A DNA stretch of 19,826 nucleotides from Solirubrobacterales bacterium (GCA_027314825.1 DAHVAB010000008.1:1-19826), one strand, 5' to 3'. Counted from the stretch's first letter, positions 1 through 8,681 are shown. A program made the numbers and translations. The notes: generated by a model from the sequence alone, not told the origin.

Positions 1-3000
1 GGCTGAGAACTTCGGTTCTAATTTAAGGCCGGCGCAGCCGGCCGCCTGGTAGCGGCTGGCCACGTCTGCGCTCGCTCCTTCTTGTGAGCCGATCGCCCCG
101 GCCACGCTCATCGGTTCGCAGCTGGTCGCGTTGAACATGAATTCGGGCCGGTCGATCGAGACGTGAATCGCCTTCACGTCCAGCGGGATGCCCTGCAGGA
201 TGCTCGGCATCGGGTTGGAGATGACGGTGACCTGCGCCGTGGTCGGGTTGACCTCGATCCGCGCGCGAACGATCACCGTCCCGAGGTTGAACGGCCCGGC
301 TTCCGCCGGAACCACGATCGAGAGCCCAAACGGCGCCCCACCGTATTTTTCGGTCAGGAACACCGGGTCTTCCGGCTTGCCGGCCTCCGGCAACGTGACC
401 GGCTGGTTGCCGACCCCCGCCTCGCTCACGACATGCCCGATCTTCGAGGCGGCCGGACAGCTCCCAGCGTTCGCCTCCGCTTCATCGCACGGCGTCACAT
501 GCGAGATCATTCCCGCAAGGCCTGGCGGCATCGTCAACGAGACGGTGCTCAACCGCTGTTCGCCGTCCTTGCGGGTCAGGTTCATCGTGAACGGGCTGTA
601 CGCGCCCGCAGGGTTGTCGCTCGTGCCCGCCGCGAACGCGGGCGCGAACGGCGAGCTGCCGCACGCGATCCCGTTCGGAGCGCTCGTAATGTCGAACGAG
701 TGGATGAACGGTTCCGCATCCGGCGTCCCCGTTTCGCCCGGCGCCCCCTGATGCGACCACGGTTCCAGCACGCTGCTCGGCGTGTAGGTGCCGCACGTGC
801 GCGGCGTCGCCAGCGCAGCCCGTTCGCCGCCGAAGAAGTCGAGCTTCAGCGTGTTGAACGGCAGCTGCGGGTTTTCGTCGAACGTCGTCGTCACCTGCCC
901 GGTGAGCGGGTTCAGTTCGACATGCCCACCGAGCTTCACCACGACGCCCCGTTCAGGGTCTTCCGCTGTGATGTAGAGCGCCAGCAGCGATTTGAACGGG
1001 TTCGCATCCTGCTGCGCGACGTATACGCCGCCTTCCAGTTCTTCTTCGAGCAGCGGCGTCTTGATCTTCACCGTGCCGACCTTCGAGGCATTGGGGCAGT
1101 TGGCAGGTTCGCCGTTTTCGAGGTCGATGCCGACGGCGCCCGGATGCGGGGCGTTGCCGGTCAGCAGCGGGCACGCGGCGAGCCCGTTCGCCGAGGACGG
1201 GTTGACCGTCACGCCCGCCGGCAGCACGACCTTCGCGTCCTTCAGGTCCGCGGTCGCCAGGCCGTTCGGGTCTTCGTTCTGGGGGACCTTCAGTTCGACG
1301 TTCAGGCCGGTCGGCGAGCTCGACGCGGTCGTCGTCGGCGCAATCGACATCGAGGGCGTGAAGTGCACGTGCCCGCAGCCGGTGATCGCGGGCATCTTGG
1401 CCGACGCGCCCACCAGCACGGGCGGTTCGTCTTCCTGCCACGGTTCGACACTCATGCGCGCTTCGCGTTCGCCCGAGCAGGAGGTGGGGTTGCTCAGGAA
1501 TGGAATCAGAGGGCCGCGTTCTGAGCAGGCGATTCCCGGCTGACCTGGCGCGTGCGGTTCCTCATTGATTTGGCCGCTTTCCGGGCAGTACCTTTCTGCA
1601 TCGTGGCTTGCAGCCGCGGGCACGCCCCACAGCGACACTTCGGCGCTCACGACCGCTTCGGCCGCAGAGCTGTTGACGACGTCCGCCGTTACCCCGTAGT
1701 CGCCGCCAGCGCGAACCCTCGCGTCAATGTACAGGGTTGTCAGGCCGTTGAAGCGGGCTCCGAACTGTGCGGCCATCCCCTGCGGCGGTTCAACGTTGTA
1801 GATCGGCACGGTGCCGTTGCCGCAATACAGGTGCCTGCCACCATGCCCCTTCGTCGTGCAGATGTGCATCGTCCCGACCTGAGTCGCGCCGCTGCAATCC
1901 GCTTTCGCAACGTTGTACGGCGCGCACTTGGGAGTCGCCTCCGGGTTGCCGACAAGCCCAGGGGGCAGTTCTACGTTCACGTTCTTCAGGTTGGCGTCAG
2001 ACGCGAGCGGCGTGCCAGCGACCGTCGTCGCCGTGTTCAGCGCGAACGAGTCCATTAGCCCATACGGATGTCCGCCTGCTTGGGCGAACTGCGTGCCTGA
2101 TTCGTTACGCGCTTCGAACGCGAAGGATTTGACGCCGAAGGTCGCGAACTGCTCATCAGCGCCCTTGGTGGCCCCACCGCTATCGCTGGCCGCAAACCTG
2201 TAGTGGTAATCAGTTGCCGGCGCCAACCCGGTGATTCTGGCTGTGACACGATCGCTTTCGAAGCCCGCCTGAAGGACTTCAGGGGAACACGGGACCGTGT
2301 GTGCGCCCGCGTAGCCAGACGCGGCGTACTGTGCGCCCGTCACGAATTCCAGCTTGCACGCGGTCCGCTCGCCGTAGGGGTCGATCTCGCCGGTCGCAGT
2401 GCCGTTGCTGACGATCGCTTCCGCCGTCTGGCTCGTGATGCCCGGCGGCCCTGACGTCGTGAGCATCGCCGGCGCGGTATGGCCCTGATGCCCTTCTTCG
2501 TTTTCGACGACAAGCCGGTAGTCGTACGTGGTCGACGGCGACAGGCCACTTGTCTGCGCTGACACCACAGTCGTCGCGCTGTAGGGCGTGGTCTGCACAC
2601 ATTCCACCGCGGAGGCCGCTGCCCAGTCGCCTTCGATTCTGCCGCCCTTGGCTTCCACTTCAGCCGCGCGTTCCCCGAACGTAATGCGCGGCGGTGTCGC
2701 TGATGTCAACGCTCCCGTGAATTCTATCTTCCATGGCCCGCCAGCGGGGCCGGTGACCCGGACGTTGCCGGCGCCGACAGCAGCGAGCTGTTCGAGTCCT
2801 TCCTGCACGATCGCAGCCGTCTGCTGCGCGGGTTCCGAGGAGAGATTGAGTGCTTCGCCATCGACTTCGAGCGACACCCCGGCTTTTTCTGGGATGACGA
2901 CCGTTTGCAGGTGGTCGTACGACGCTTCCGAGATGTACTGGAAGCCGCAGGATGAAATGTAGCTGCCACCTTCTTTGACTTCGGGATCGACGGTTCCACG

Positions 3001-4122
3001 CAGAATCGCTGCGCGTTCCCCTACTTCTGTCGCAGCTCCGGTGGTTGCGCTCGGTTCGAATACAGGTTCGTAGACATCCACGACGCCGTCCACCTGGTCA
3101 GCCACGTACAGGAAGCCATTGGTCGCGTCGATGGACGCCGCGGCGGGACTGGGCGAGGCCCCGGGAATCGGAATCTGGTATACGAATGCGCCGCGTGAGC
3201 TGAACACGTCGACTGCCTTGCCGAGCGTGTCAACCACGAACACCCGACCAGTCGACGGCCCCACTGCGACTTGCGCCGGGCCGCCGAACGCCCCGGATGG
3301 GGGCTTCAGCTGCCCTTGCAGTTCGCCCGTGGCGTTGTACACGTCGACGGTCTTCGTAACGCTGCTGGCGACGTAGACGTCGCCGTTCGATGCGCTCGCG
3401 GGGTCGGTGTCCACGGCGACGCCCGTTGGTGCCGTCACTTTTGCGAAGACAGCGCAACTCGCGCCTGCGCACTTATACACGGCCGCGCTACCCTCTGCAG
3501 CCACGTACAGGTTACCGGCACCGTCGGATGCCACGCCGAGCAGGTCTTTGCCGCCTGGCGCAATGCCGGGACTGACCCAGGCGCCGGCTTCATTGAACTC
3601 GTCGACGGTACCGCCGATGAGGTTCGCATAGAACAAGTGGCCTTCGCCGTCTACAGCGAGCCCACCCAGCACCGCCGTGCCCAGCGCACCAGGTACTTCG
3701 GCGGAGGATCCCTTCGTGCTGTCGCACTCGCTGGCGGACGTGCTGTTTTCGCCCTTGCCCGTAATCTGACATTCGTAGGCGCCGGCCGCAGAGAACCTGT
3801 CGATCGCCTTGTTGTCGTAATCGCCCACGTACACCTTCGCGGGAGTCACCGCGTTGTCAACCGCCACGCTCGTCGGGCGAAACGTCGCCGCCGGTCCCTT
3901 GAAATGGTCGTACAGTCGGTACTGCGAACTCGCGAGCGCCGGCGTAGCCGTCACCGCGGTTAGGAGCAGCGTCACAAGAACTGCCGCGCCGGCGGCCGTG
4001 ACGTGCCGCCCCGATCCGACCCAGGCGGCCCTCTGAGCAGTCGGCCTGCTCTCCTGCGTTCCCACCATCCTGCTCTCCTCGCTGTAGCCGGTGCGCGCTT
4101 GGCGCGACGCCGCAAGCCTCAT
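1..4122 (-). CDS. Large secreted protein, NHL propeller + Fn3-like + Cys-containing modules (3' end outside window)
   Basis: The minus strand is open from 4122 to base 1 (1374 codons, no stop), so the C-terminus lies beyond the left edge. Two in-frame ATGs are possible. The one at 4122 overlaps the upstream stop as ATGA and follows GGGGAGG by 6 nt. The one at 4068 follows GAGGAG by 6 nt and gives a more usual signal peptide (hydrophobic AAGAAVLVTLLLTAVTA, then ALA before SSQ). Numbering from 4122, residues about 65-350 form an NHL/SMP-30-like propeller (repeats such as GVAVD, LYVAD, VDVY). About 355-665 are two Fn3-like domains (GLSPSTTYDYRLVVEN, GLAPATDYHYRFAASD). The rest holds at least three modules of the pattern LPxG(L/V) followed by Cys-Pro and SKxG. 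Inferred role: extracellular or cell-surface protein of unknown ligand. Glutamate codons are mostly GAA, unlike the right-hand genes. Confidence 0.88.
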   Translation of the reverse strand, partial: MRLAASRQARTGYSEESRMVGTQESRPTAQRAAWVGSGRHVTAAGAAVLVTLLLTAVTATPALASSQYRLYDHFKGPAATFRPTSVAVDNAVTPAKVYVGDYDNKAIDRFSAAGAYECQITGKGENSTSASECDSTKGSSAEVPGALGTAVLGGLAVDGEGHLFYANLIGGTVDEFNEAGAWVSPGIAPGGKDLLGVASDGAGNLYVAAEGSAAVYKCAGASCAVFAKVTAPTGVAVDTDPASASNGDVYVASSVTKTVDVYNATGELQGQLKPPSGAFGGPAQVAVGPSTGRVFVVDTLGKAVDVFSSRGAFVYQIPIPGASPSPAAASIDATNGFLYVADQVDGVVDVYEPVFEPSATTGAATEVGERAAILRGTVDPEVKEGGSYISSCGFQYISEASYDHLQTVVIPEKAGVSLEVDGEALNLSSEPAQQTAAIVQEGLEQLAAVGAGNVRVTGPAGGPWKIEFTGALTSATPPRITFGERAAEVEAKGGRIEGDWAAASAVECVQTTPYSATTVVSAQTSGLSPSTTYDYRLVVENEEGHQGHTAPAMLTTSGPPGITSQTAEAIVSNGTATGEIDPYGERTACKLEFVTGAQYAASGYAGAHTVPCSPEVLQAGFESDRVTARITGLAPATDYHYRFAASDSGGATKGADEQFATFGVKSFAFEARNESGTQFAQAGGHPYGLMDSFALNTATTVAGTPLASDANLKNVNVELPPGLVGNPEATPKCAPYNVAKADCSGATQVGTMHICTTKGHGGRHLYCGNGTVPIYNVEPPQGMAAQFGARFNGLTTLYIDARVRAGGDYGVTADVVNSSAAEAVVSAEVSLWGVPAAASHDAERYCPESGQINEEPHAPGQPGIACSERGPLIPFLSNPTSCSGEREARMSVEPWQEDEPPVLVGASAKMPAITGCGHVHFTPSMSIAPTTTASSSPTGLNVELKVPQNEDPNGLATADLKDAKVVLPAGVTVNPSSANGLAACPLLTGNAPHPGAVGIDLENGEPANCPNASKVGTVKIKTPLLEEELEGGVYVAQQDANPFKSLLALYITAEDPERGVVVKLGGHVELNPLTGQVTTTFDENPQLPFNTLKLDFFGGERAALATPRTCGTYTPSSVLEPWSHQGAPGETGTPDAEPFIHSFDITSAPNGIACGSSPFAPAFAAGTSDNPAGAYSPFTMNLTRKDGEQRLSTVSLTMPPGLAGMISHVTPCDEAEANAGSCPAASKIGHVVSEAGVGNQPVTLPEAGKPEDPVFLTEKYGGAPFGLSIVVPAEAGPFNLGTVIVRARIEVNPTTAQVTVISNPMPSILQGIPLDVKAIHVSIDRPEFMFNATSCEPMSVAGAIGSQEGASADVASRYQAAGCAGLKLEPKFSA

Positions 4123-6662
4123 CGACGACCTCCCCTGCCGTTACGCCCGCGCTGCTTCTCGCGGTGGCCCGCGCGCTCGCGCTGGCGATGGCGATGCCGT
4201 CCCGCCGTCGCTCTATGACCGAACCGCCTGCGTACTCGCCGCTTGCACGTCATGCGCTTGCGCGGCTTGTGCCGGTAGCGCAGCACGCACTTCGCCAATG
4301 CGCGTCGCAACCTCCCCCTGCGCTTCGCGGCGCTGGTTTCCTTAGCTTTCGGCACAGAGACCGCTTTGGGTCTCTCGACGTTGCCGTCTCCGCTGAAGGT
4401 CGTGCTGCCGGGCGCGGAGAACGGCGGCGCCAAGCCCGCCAACCCTTTGCATTCCGTCGGGCTCTCGCAGGGTGCCGCGGGCTCCGGCGGTTCGGGGAAG
4501 CCCCCGCCCACACGCGCGTCGTAGATCTGGTACGCGGATTCGGTGTCGCGCGCAAGCAGTTTCTGCGCACTGGCAAAGAACACGTCGCTGCCGCTTGGCG
4601 TCGCATCCAGAAACCGTGACGCCGTCGGACTGGTGCCGCTGGAGATCAGTCGTACGCCCTGCCCAGCTTCGTACTCATATACGTCACGCTGCGCGTTGAC
4701 GTCTTGCCTCACGAGGGGTTCGCTGGTTTCGAAGAACACCTGGCCGGCATCGGAGACGTTCCGCTGCGGGTAGGCGCCACGCTGCTGGCCGAACCCGTCG
4801 ACTTCCGCCGGCCACGCAATCGCCGCGCCATGATTTACCGGCGGCCCGCTTGGGTTGCATGAGGCGCAGGCGAGTGCGTTCCCGGCGGCGTCAAATACGT
4901 AGATCTCGTCGCAGCGCCCGGCGGCGTAGCCGGTGAAGCCGACCCCTTCCTTGTAGGAAGGTACGCAGGAGGGCCCGGTGTTGTCGTATCCGGTCACGGC
5001 GCGTGTCGAGTCGAAGCCTACGTACCCCCCGTTGGCGGATACGCGCGCAGTCAGGCCGCTTCCCACCGGAATGGCCGGGTCGACCAGGTTGCAACCGCCG
5101 CTCGCTGTCCAGTCGCAGAGATCTTCGGCGGCGAGCGTGGCGATGAACGTCAGGCGAGCTTCATGCGCCAGATACAGGTTCGGGCGCCCCGTGACGGCGG
5201 TCGCGTGCTGGGAGTTCTGCTGGGCGCCCGTCAAAGCTCCCTGCGCCACGAAGTACACATAGCCACCATCTTCGCTCGTACCGCTCATCCCGAGGACTTC
5301 GGCTTTCGCGTTCGGAGTAAGGTCGACGAGGCTCCCGCGGGTGTCCGCAGCAGTTGGCAACTGGTATTCGTACAGGTTCGGGCCGCTAGCTGCCACTGCG
5401 TTGGCCGTCAGGGGCGCTTCGTCGGTGAAGAACGTCTTTGTGCCTTCCGCATTGGCCCCAACCCATCTACCTCCGCCGCTGCCCAGGCCGCCCTGCGGCA
5501 GGTCGAGCTCAAGCGTGCATGCCCGTGCCGGTTCTGCGCATTCGCCGTGCGAGCCGAGCGCGCTCTGCGGCGCAGCTGCGTTCTCCCTCACATAGAGGTT
5601 GCCTTCCGCTTCGAAGAAGATTCGTGACCCGTCGGCTGACACCGCGTGTCGGTAGTCCGCTATGTTGTTCGGCGCGAACGGCGCTCCCGCACCGTTGCGC
5701 GTGCTGCCCGCGAGGCGCCCCTGCACCGGCTTGCCGTCGGGTAGCGCGGTGACCAGTTTCACTGCAGGCACAGTTCCTTCGCTCCACACGTAAACGTCGT
5801 CGTGCCCTTCCCAACAGGCGCGACCCTTTGGCTGTTCCTTGCAGCCCGCTTCGACTTCAGGCGTCAGCCTTTCCGCTCCTTCGGTCAACGGCAGTTCATC
5901 TTCGAAGACGACGTGCGTCAGGCTTTCGGACGCCGCGAGGAAGCTAGCCGGGAAGTGCGGTTGGTTCGGTTCCTTCGCCGTGGGGACGGGCGCATCGCTC
6001 GGCGTGACGTTGACCAGCTGGTAGGACGCGGGCGTCGTGCCTTCGCGGACGAACAAGTTCGGAAATGGTGTTTCCGGCTCGCCCGCTACCAAGCGTGGTT
6101 CGTCATGCCCGCATTCGCCTTGTTCTTCGTAGAAGTACGTCGACTGGCCAGGGACCGCAGATTGCTGGTCCATTCCATCTGCGAGCACACCTCTTTCGAG
6201 GTTGGGCGCCCAGCCAACGACCCCGGGAAAGTTCACGCAAGCGGCGCCGATCTCCCGCGACTGGGGAGGTACCAGGTTTTCGGTGCTCCATCCTTGTTCT
6301 GTACGGGTCGAAAGGAAGTCGACGCCCGGAGATTCGCCGGCGACGTTCGGGACCGAGTATTCTGAATACCATGCCATGCGATCACCGTTGACCGCCGCGT
6401 GCGCCCCAGTGACCGGCTGCGGCTGAGCCGTTGACGCAGTCTCGAGACCCGCCAACACGCCCTTTGGTTCACTTGAGTCCTTAGAGGCAGGCGTCACCAG
6501 CTCGTAGGCGCGACAGTCCGGTAGATAGGCTGCATGCTGTTCCTGGCGACGCGCTTCGTTGCCACACCCTTCAGAAGCAACGGCCGGCGCCACAGAGACG
6601 ACCGAGATCGCCACCGCGCCTACCACCGCCGTCAGCACCGAGAGAAGAGAACGCCACCTCAT
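4119..6662 (-). CDS. Secreted PD40/TolB-like propeller protein with basic C-terminal tail
   Basis: This encodes 847 residues from ATG 6662. I chose that start over the longer open frame to 6797 because AGGGGTGG lies 6 nt upstream and the protein then begins with a classic signal peptide (MRWRSLLSVLTAVVGAVAIS, cleavage likely after AVA at about residue 29). Residues from about 35 (YELVTPASKD) to about 720 carry repeated segments such as ISADGSRIFFEAEGNLY-like and YVYFVAQGAL, which resemble PD40/WD40-like blades. A CASCNPSG motif lies near residue 600. The last 70 residues are rich in Arg and Lys (LAKCVLRYRHKPRKRMTCKR). Similar architecture is, to my knowledge, common among exported proteins of Thermoleophilia. 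The stop overlaps the ATG of the next gene (ATGA), so the two are probably translated together. The ligand or function is unknown. GAA is favoured over GAG. Confidence 0.87.
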   Translation of the reverse strand: MRWRSLLSVLTAVVGAVAISVVSVAPAVASEGCGNEARRQEQHAAYLPDCRAYELVTPASKDSSEPKGVLAGLETASTAQPQPVTGAHAAVNGDRMAWYSEYSVPNVAGESPGVDFLSTRTEQGWSTENLVPPQSREIGAACVNFPGVVGWAPNLERGVLADGMDQQSAVPGQSTYFYEEQGECGHDEPRLVAGEPETPFPNLFVREGTTPASYQLVNVTPSDAPVPTAKEPNQPHFPASFLAASESLTHVVFEDELPLTEGAERLTPEVEAGCKEQPKGRACWEGHDDVYVWSEGTVPAVKLVTALPDGKPVQGRLAGSTRNGAGAPFAPNNIADYRHAVSADGSRIFFEAEGNLYVRENAAAPQSALGSHGECAEPARACTLELDLPQGGLGSGGGRWVGANAEGTKTFFTDEAPLTANAVAASGPNLYEYQLPTAADTRGSLVDLTPNAKAEVLGMSGTSEDGGYVYFVAQGALTGAQQNSQHATAVTGRPNLYLAHEARLTFIATLAAEDLCDWTASGGCNLVDPAIPVGSGLTARVSANGGYVGFDSTRAVTGYDNTGPSCVPSYKEGVGFTGYAAGRCDEIYVFDAAGNALACASCNPSGPPVNHGAAIAWPAEVDGFGQQRGAYPQRNVSDAGQVFFETSEPLVRQDVNAQRDVYEYEAGQGVRLISSGTSPTASRFLDATPSGSDVFFASAQKLLARDTESAYQIYDARVGGGFPEPPEPAAPCESPTECKGLAGLAPPFSAPGSTTFSGDGNVERPKAVSVPKAKETSAAKRRGRLRRALAKCVLRYRHKPRKRMTCKRRVRRRFGHRATAGRHRHRQRERAGHREKQRGRNGRGGRR

Positions 6663-6930
6663 CGCAAACCACCCCTGTCCTTGCGAGCCCGCGCACGTGC
6701 AGGCTCCTCGTAAACCTCGCCGGCAGGCGCGGGTCCGTGCAGGACGCTTCCCGTCCAATTCAAAAAAGAAAACGACACCCTCACCCGCTCCTCTCATCCC
6801 CAGACGCCCGCACCCGCGGCACGCCCTCTCGACTGCTCGATGGGGCCATCATGCGCCCGCCGGGCGGCGCTGTCTAGTCCAGCGCTGGACGGTTCTTGCG
6901 CTCGACCACCCGCCGCGCACGTCGCATCTG
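6663..6930. other. Divergent intergenic region
   Basis: This 268-bp stretch separates the leftward propeller gene from the rightward island. Open frames cross it on both strands but none has a Shine-Dalgarno sequence or a recognisable product. The A/T-rich patch at 6758-6775 (ATTCAAAAAAGAAAACG) is the only low-GC spot and probably belongs to the promoter region of the minus-strand gene. I cannot assign -35/-10 boxes with confidence. Confidence 0.4.
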
Positions 6931-7017
6931 GCTCAGAGCACCGACGCATCCCAAGCGATGAGCAGGGTCGCAGGCGATGCCCACCCGGCCGAATCGCGGC
7001 CGGTCGACTGGCCGTAA
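6931..7017 (+). pseudogene. Uma2 leader fused directly to Uma2 tail (collapsed cassette)
   Basis: Bases 6931-7005 match the leader repeat that precedes the Uma2 genes at 8804, 10064 and 12349 (GCACCGACGCATCCCAAGCG and onward). At 7006 the sequence switches to the Uma2 3' end (GACTGGCCGTAA). The result is a 19-codon frame from ATG 6958, MSRVAGDAHPAESRPVDWP, in which the whole Uma2 body is missing. The join lies in a CGGTCGAC stretch. CGGTCGACTGG also occurs inside intact Uma2 genes (7529), so recombination through that short homology would explain the fusion. Probably a non-functional deletion remnant. Confidence 0.7.
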
Positions 7018-7111
7018 CCCCCGCGTCCCGCCTCGCCGGCCCGGTCGGATGAGGGGGCGTGGAGGAACCGTCACGGACCACCGGCGCCTGCGCTCCGGGC
7101 GCCATCCGCGC

Positions 7112-7117
7112 TACCTT
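7112..7117 (+). promoter_or_regulatory. Candidate leaderless -10 box TACCTT
   Basis: TACCTT lies 6 nt before ATG 7124 and no Shine-Dalgarno sequence is visible. TANNNT 6-7 nt before the start codon is the known layout of leaderless actinobacterial promoters, where transcription starts at the A of ATG. Confidence 0.45.
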
Positions 7118-7123
7118 TGAGAC

Positions 7124-7645
7124 ATGCCCACGCTCGTGCTCGACCCCCCGCCCGCGGAGCTCACGGCGCTCTTGGAACGCCGCCGCAAGTGGGGTGCCGA
7201 CACCCACGACGAGGTCTGGGACGGGGTGCTGCACGTGACCCCCGCACCCAGCGGCGGACACGCCAAGATCGCTCAACAGCTCGCCGTGCTGCTCGACGGC
7301 CCCGCGCGCGCGGCCGGACTGCAGCCGACGATGCACGAGTTCAACGTGGGCGACTCCAAAGACGACTACCGCGTCCCCGACGGCGGGCTGCACCGCCACT
7401 TCGTGGACGCCGTCTGGTACCCCACCGCCGCGATGGTCGTGGAGATCGTCTCCCCCGATGATGAGACCTGGGCGAAGCTCCCCTTCTACGCCTCCCACAA
7501 GGTGGACGAGATCCTGATCGTAAACCCCGAGACGCGGTCGGTCGACTGGCTCGCCCTGAGCCACGGCTCCTACGAGCCGATCGAGCGCAGCCGCCTCATC
7601 GACCTGGGCGCCGCCGAGCTGCGCGAGCAGATCGACTGGCCGTAG
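7124..7645 (+). CDS. Uma2 family (DUF820) endonuclease-like protein, copy 1
   Basis: The 173-residue product matches the Uma2 family, which has a PD-(D/E)XK nuclease-like fold. Visible motifs are PD at 85-86 (DDYRVPDGGL), the hydrophobic strand with acidic residue E107 (AAMVVEIVSPDDET) and K118 (KLPFY), followed by VDEILIVNPETRSVDWL. Length is slightly below the usual 180-200. Members are widespread, often in many copies, and their biological role is poorly known. The body of this copy differs from the other three, but its last 130 bases are nearly identical to theirs. The start is fixed by alignment with those copies (MPTLVLDPPP versus MRTLLPDPPP) and by the TACCTT box. Endonuclease activity is a family inference. 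Confidence 0.85.
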   Translation: MPTLVLDPPPAELTALLERRRKWGADTHDEVWDGVLHVTPAPSGGHAKIAQQLAVLLDGPARAAGLQPTMHEFNVGDSKDDYRVPDGGLHRHFVDAVWYPTAAMVVEIVSPDDETWAKLPFYASHKVDEILIVNPETRSVDWLALSHGSYEPIERSRLIDLGAAELREQIDWP

Positions 7646-7679
7646 TGGGCCGGCAGGCCGCAAGCCCACTCTAAGACTC

Positions 7680-7716
7680 GCGATCGAGCGGGCCGACGGG
7701 GGGCATGCGTAGGGTG
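7680..7716 (+). promoter_or_regulatory. Candidate promoter element shared with 10624-10660
   Basis: A 37-bp block (GCGATCGA, then CCGACGGGGG, then TGCGTAGGGTG) aligns without gaps to 10624-10660 at about 30 of 37 positions by eye. It ends in a -10-like TAGGGT (7710-7715) and lies upstream of the antitoxin/MazF module; the other copy lies upstream of the DUF5678/protease module. It probably drives these non-Uma2 modules. Confidence 0.4.
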
Positions 7717-7766
7717 GGTGGCCCGCGCCCGCACCGGGGCGCCCGGACACCGAAGGAGGCTCTGCC

Positions 7767-8306
7767 ATGATGACTGCCGTGGCAGCACAGCATGTGCCGC
7801 TCAGCGGCGACATCGAGGGCGATTACATCGTCGAGGACCGGCGGCCCGACGGGCGGCTGTCACTCGCGCCAGCCCCGGCCTATCCGGCGACGGCGCCGAA
7901 GTATGGCGGCCGGCAAGCCACGCCAGAGGAGCTCGAGGCGTTCATCGCCGAGAACGACATCCTGGCGCCCGACGGCGAGGGCTCAGTCGTGGCCGACAGG
8001 CGCAGGCGCGCCGCGAACGCCCGCGTCGAGTTCGACGATGCCCTCTTCGTGGAAGACATGGCCCGCAGCGGCTCCGATTCGCCCGCTACCATCGACGCCA
8101 TGACCGCCAAGCAAGAGCTCCTGGAGCGTGCGCCGCACTGGAGTGAGGCGCAGGCGACCGCTGCGCTTCGGGTCGTGGAGGCGCAGAACGAGGTAGCCGA
8201 GCACTTCGAGGCCGAGTTGAAGCTGACCGCCTCCGAGATCCAGGCACGCGAAGCGGACTGGGCGCAGGCAAACGCCCGCGAAGCGATCCGCGAAGAGCCT
8301 TGGTAG
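7767..8306 (+). CDS. Putative antitoxin of MazF-like toxin, composite
   Basis: The open frame encodes 179 residues from ATG 7767, which has a strong GGAGG 7 nt upstream. Residues 1-100 (DYIVEDRRPDGRLSL, ATPEELEAFIAEND) match nothing I can name securely. Residues 112-179 (MTAKQELLERAPHWSEAQAT to REEPW) look like a complete small antitoxin: helical, acidic, and ending just before the toxin. An internal ATG at 8100 has TACCAT 7 nt upstream, so a second, shorter product of 68 residues is plausible. The stop overlaps the toxin's TTG start, as expected for a toxin-antitoxin pair. The long form may be a fusion of two antitoxins, or of an antitoxin with a remnant of another gene. Confidence 0.65.
   Translation: MMTAVAAQHVPLSGDIEGDYIVEDRRPDGRLSLAPAPAYPATAPKYGGRQATPEELEAFIAENDILAPDGEGSVVADRRRRAANARVEFDDALFVEDMARSGSDSPATIDAMTAKQELLERAPHWSEAQATAALRVVEAQNEVAEHFEAELKLTASEIQAREADWAQANAREAIREEPW
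8087..8092 (+). promoter_or_regulatory. Candidate internal leaderless -10 box TACCAT
   Basis: TACCAT ends 7 nt before the in-frame internal ATG at 8100. If active it would give a 68-residue short antitoxin from a leaderless transcript. Confidence 0.35.
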
Positions 8307-8611
8307 GCCGCGGCGAGGTCCACTGGCTGGAGATGCCGATGGAGGGGCGCCGCCCGGTCTGTGTGCTCACGCGCAACGAGGCGATCCCCAAGTTGAACAA
8401 CCTCGTGGTCGCGCTCGTGACGCGGACGATCCGGAACATCCCGTCCGAGGTCCGCCTCAGCACCGACGACGGAATGCCCTGCGAGTGCGCGGTCAGCCTC
8501 GACAACCTGCGCACCGTTCCCAAGGCGCTGCTCGTGGAGCCGATCACACAGCTCGACCCCGGCCGGATGTCGGAGATCTGCCGCGCTCTGAACACCGCGA
8601 CCAACTGCTGA
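8300..8611 (+). CDS. MazF/PemK-family endoribonuclease toxin
   Basis: The 103-residue product matches the MazF/PemK fold: RGEVHWLEMP, then the RRPVCVLTRN strand with R18, VALVTRTIRNIPSEV with T43, then VSLDNLRTVPKALL and the C-terminal helix RMSEICRALN. In this family the conserved Arg and Thr serve RNA binding and cleavage, and toxins cut mRNA at short motifs. The start is TTG at 8300, overlapping the antitoxin stop (8304-8306). It is a close relative of the toxin at 11843. A Uma2 tail remnant follows 30 bases after its stop. Confidence 0.82.
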   Translation: MVGRGEVHWLEMPMEGRRPVCVLTRNEAIPKLNNLVVALVTRTIRNIPSEVRLSTDDGMPCECAVSLDNLRTVPKALLVEPITQLDPGRMSEICRALNTATNC

Positions 8612-8639
8612 AAGCTGGGGACACAGCGACCCGATCGCC

Positions 8640-8681
8640 CGCTCACCCGCCGAGCTGGCGCAGCAGATCGACTGGCCGTAG
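8640..8681 (+). pseudogene. Uma2 C-terminal remnant
   Basis: Read in frame, this piece ends SPAELAQQIDWP followed by TAG at 8679-8681, matching the C-terminus SAAELREQIDWP of intact Uma2 genes. No upstream body of a Uma2 gene is present; the MazF gene ends just before it. It is a truncated remnant marking a module boundary. Confidence 0.65.

Noticed and set aside
163..4036. Several plus-strand open frames opposite the left-hand genes
   Set aside because: They are antisense shadows of a continuous minus-strand coding region with recognisable domains; their translations are Arg-rich and without family features.
6794..7813. 339-codon minus-strand frame, and similar minus-strand frames at 9941-10726 and 12244-13254
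   Set aside because: They are the reverse of the Uma2 genes. The same antisense peptides recur only because the sense genes are repeated.
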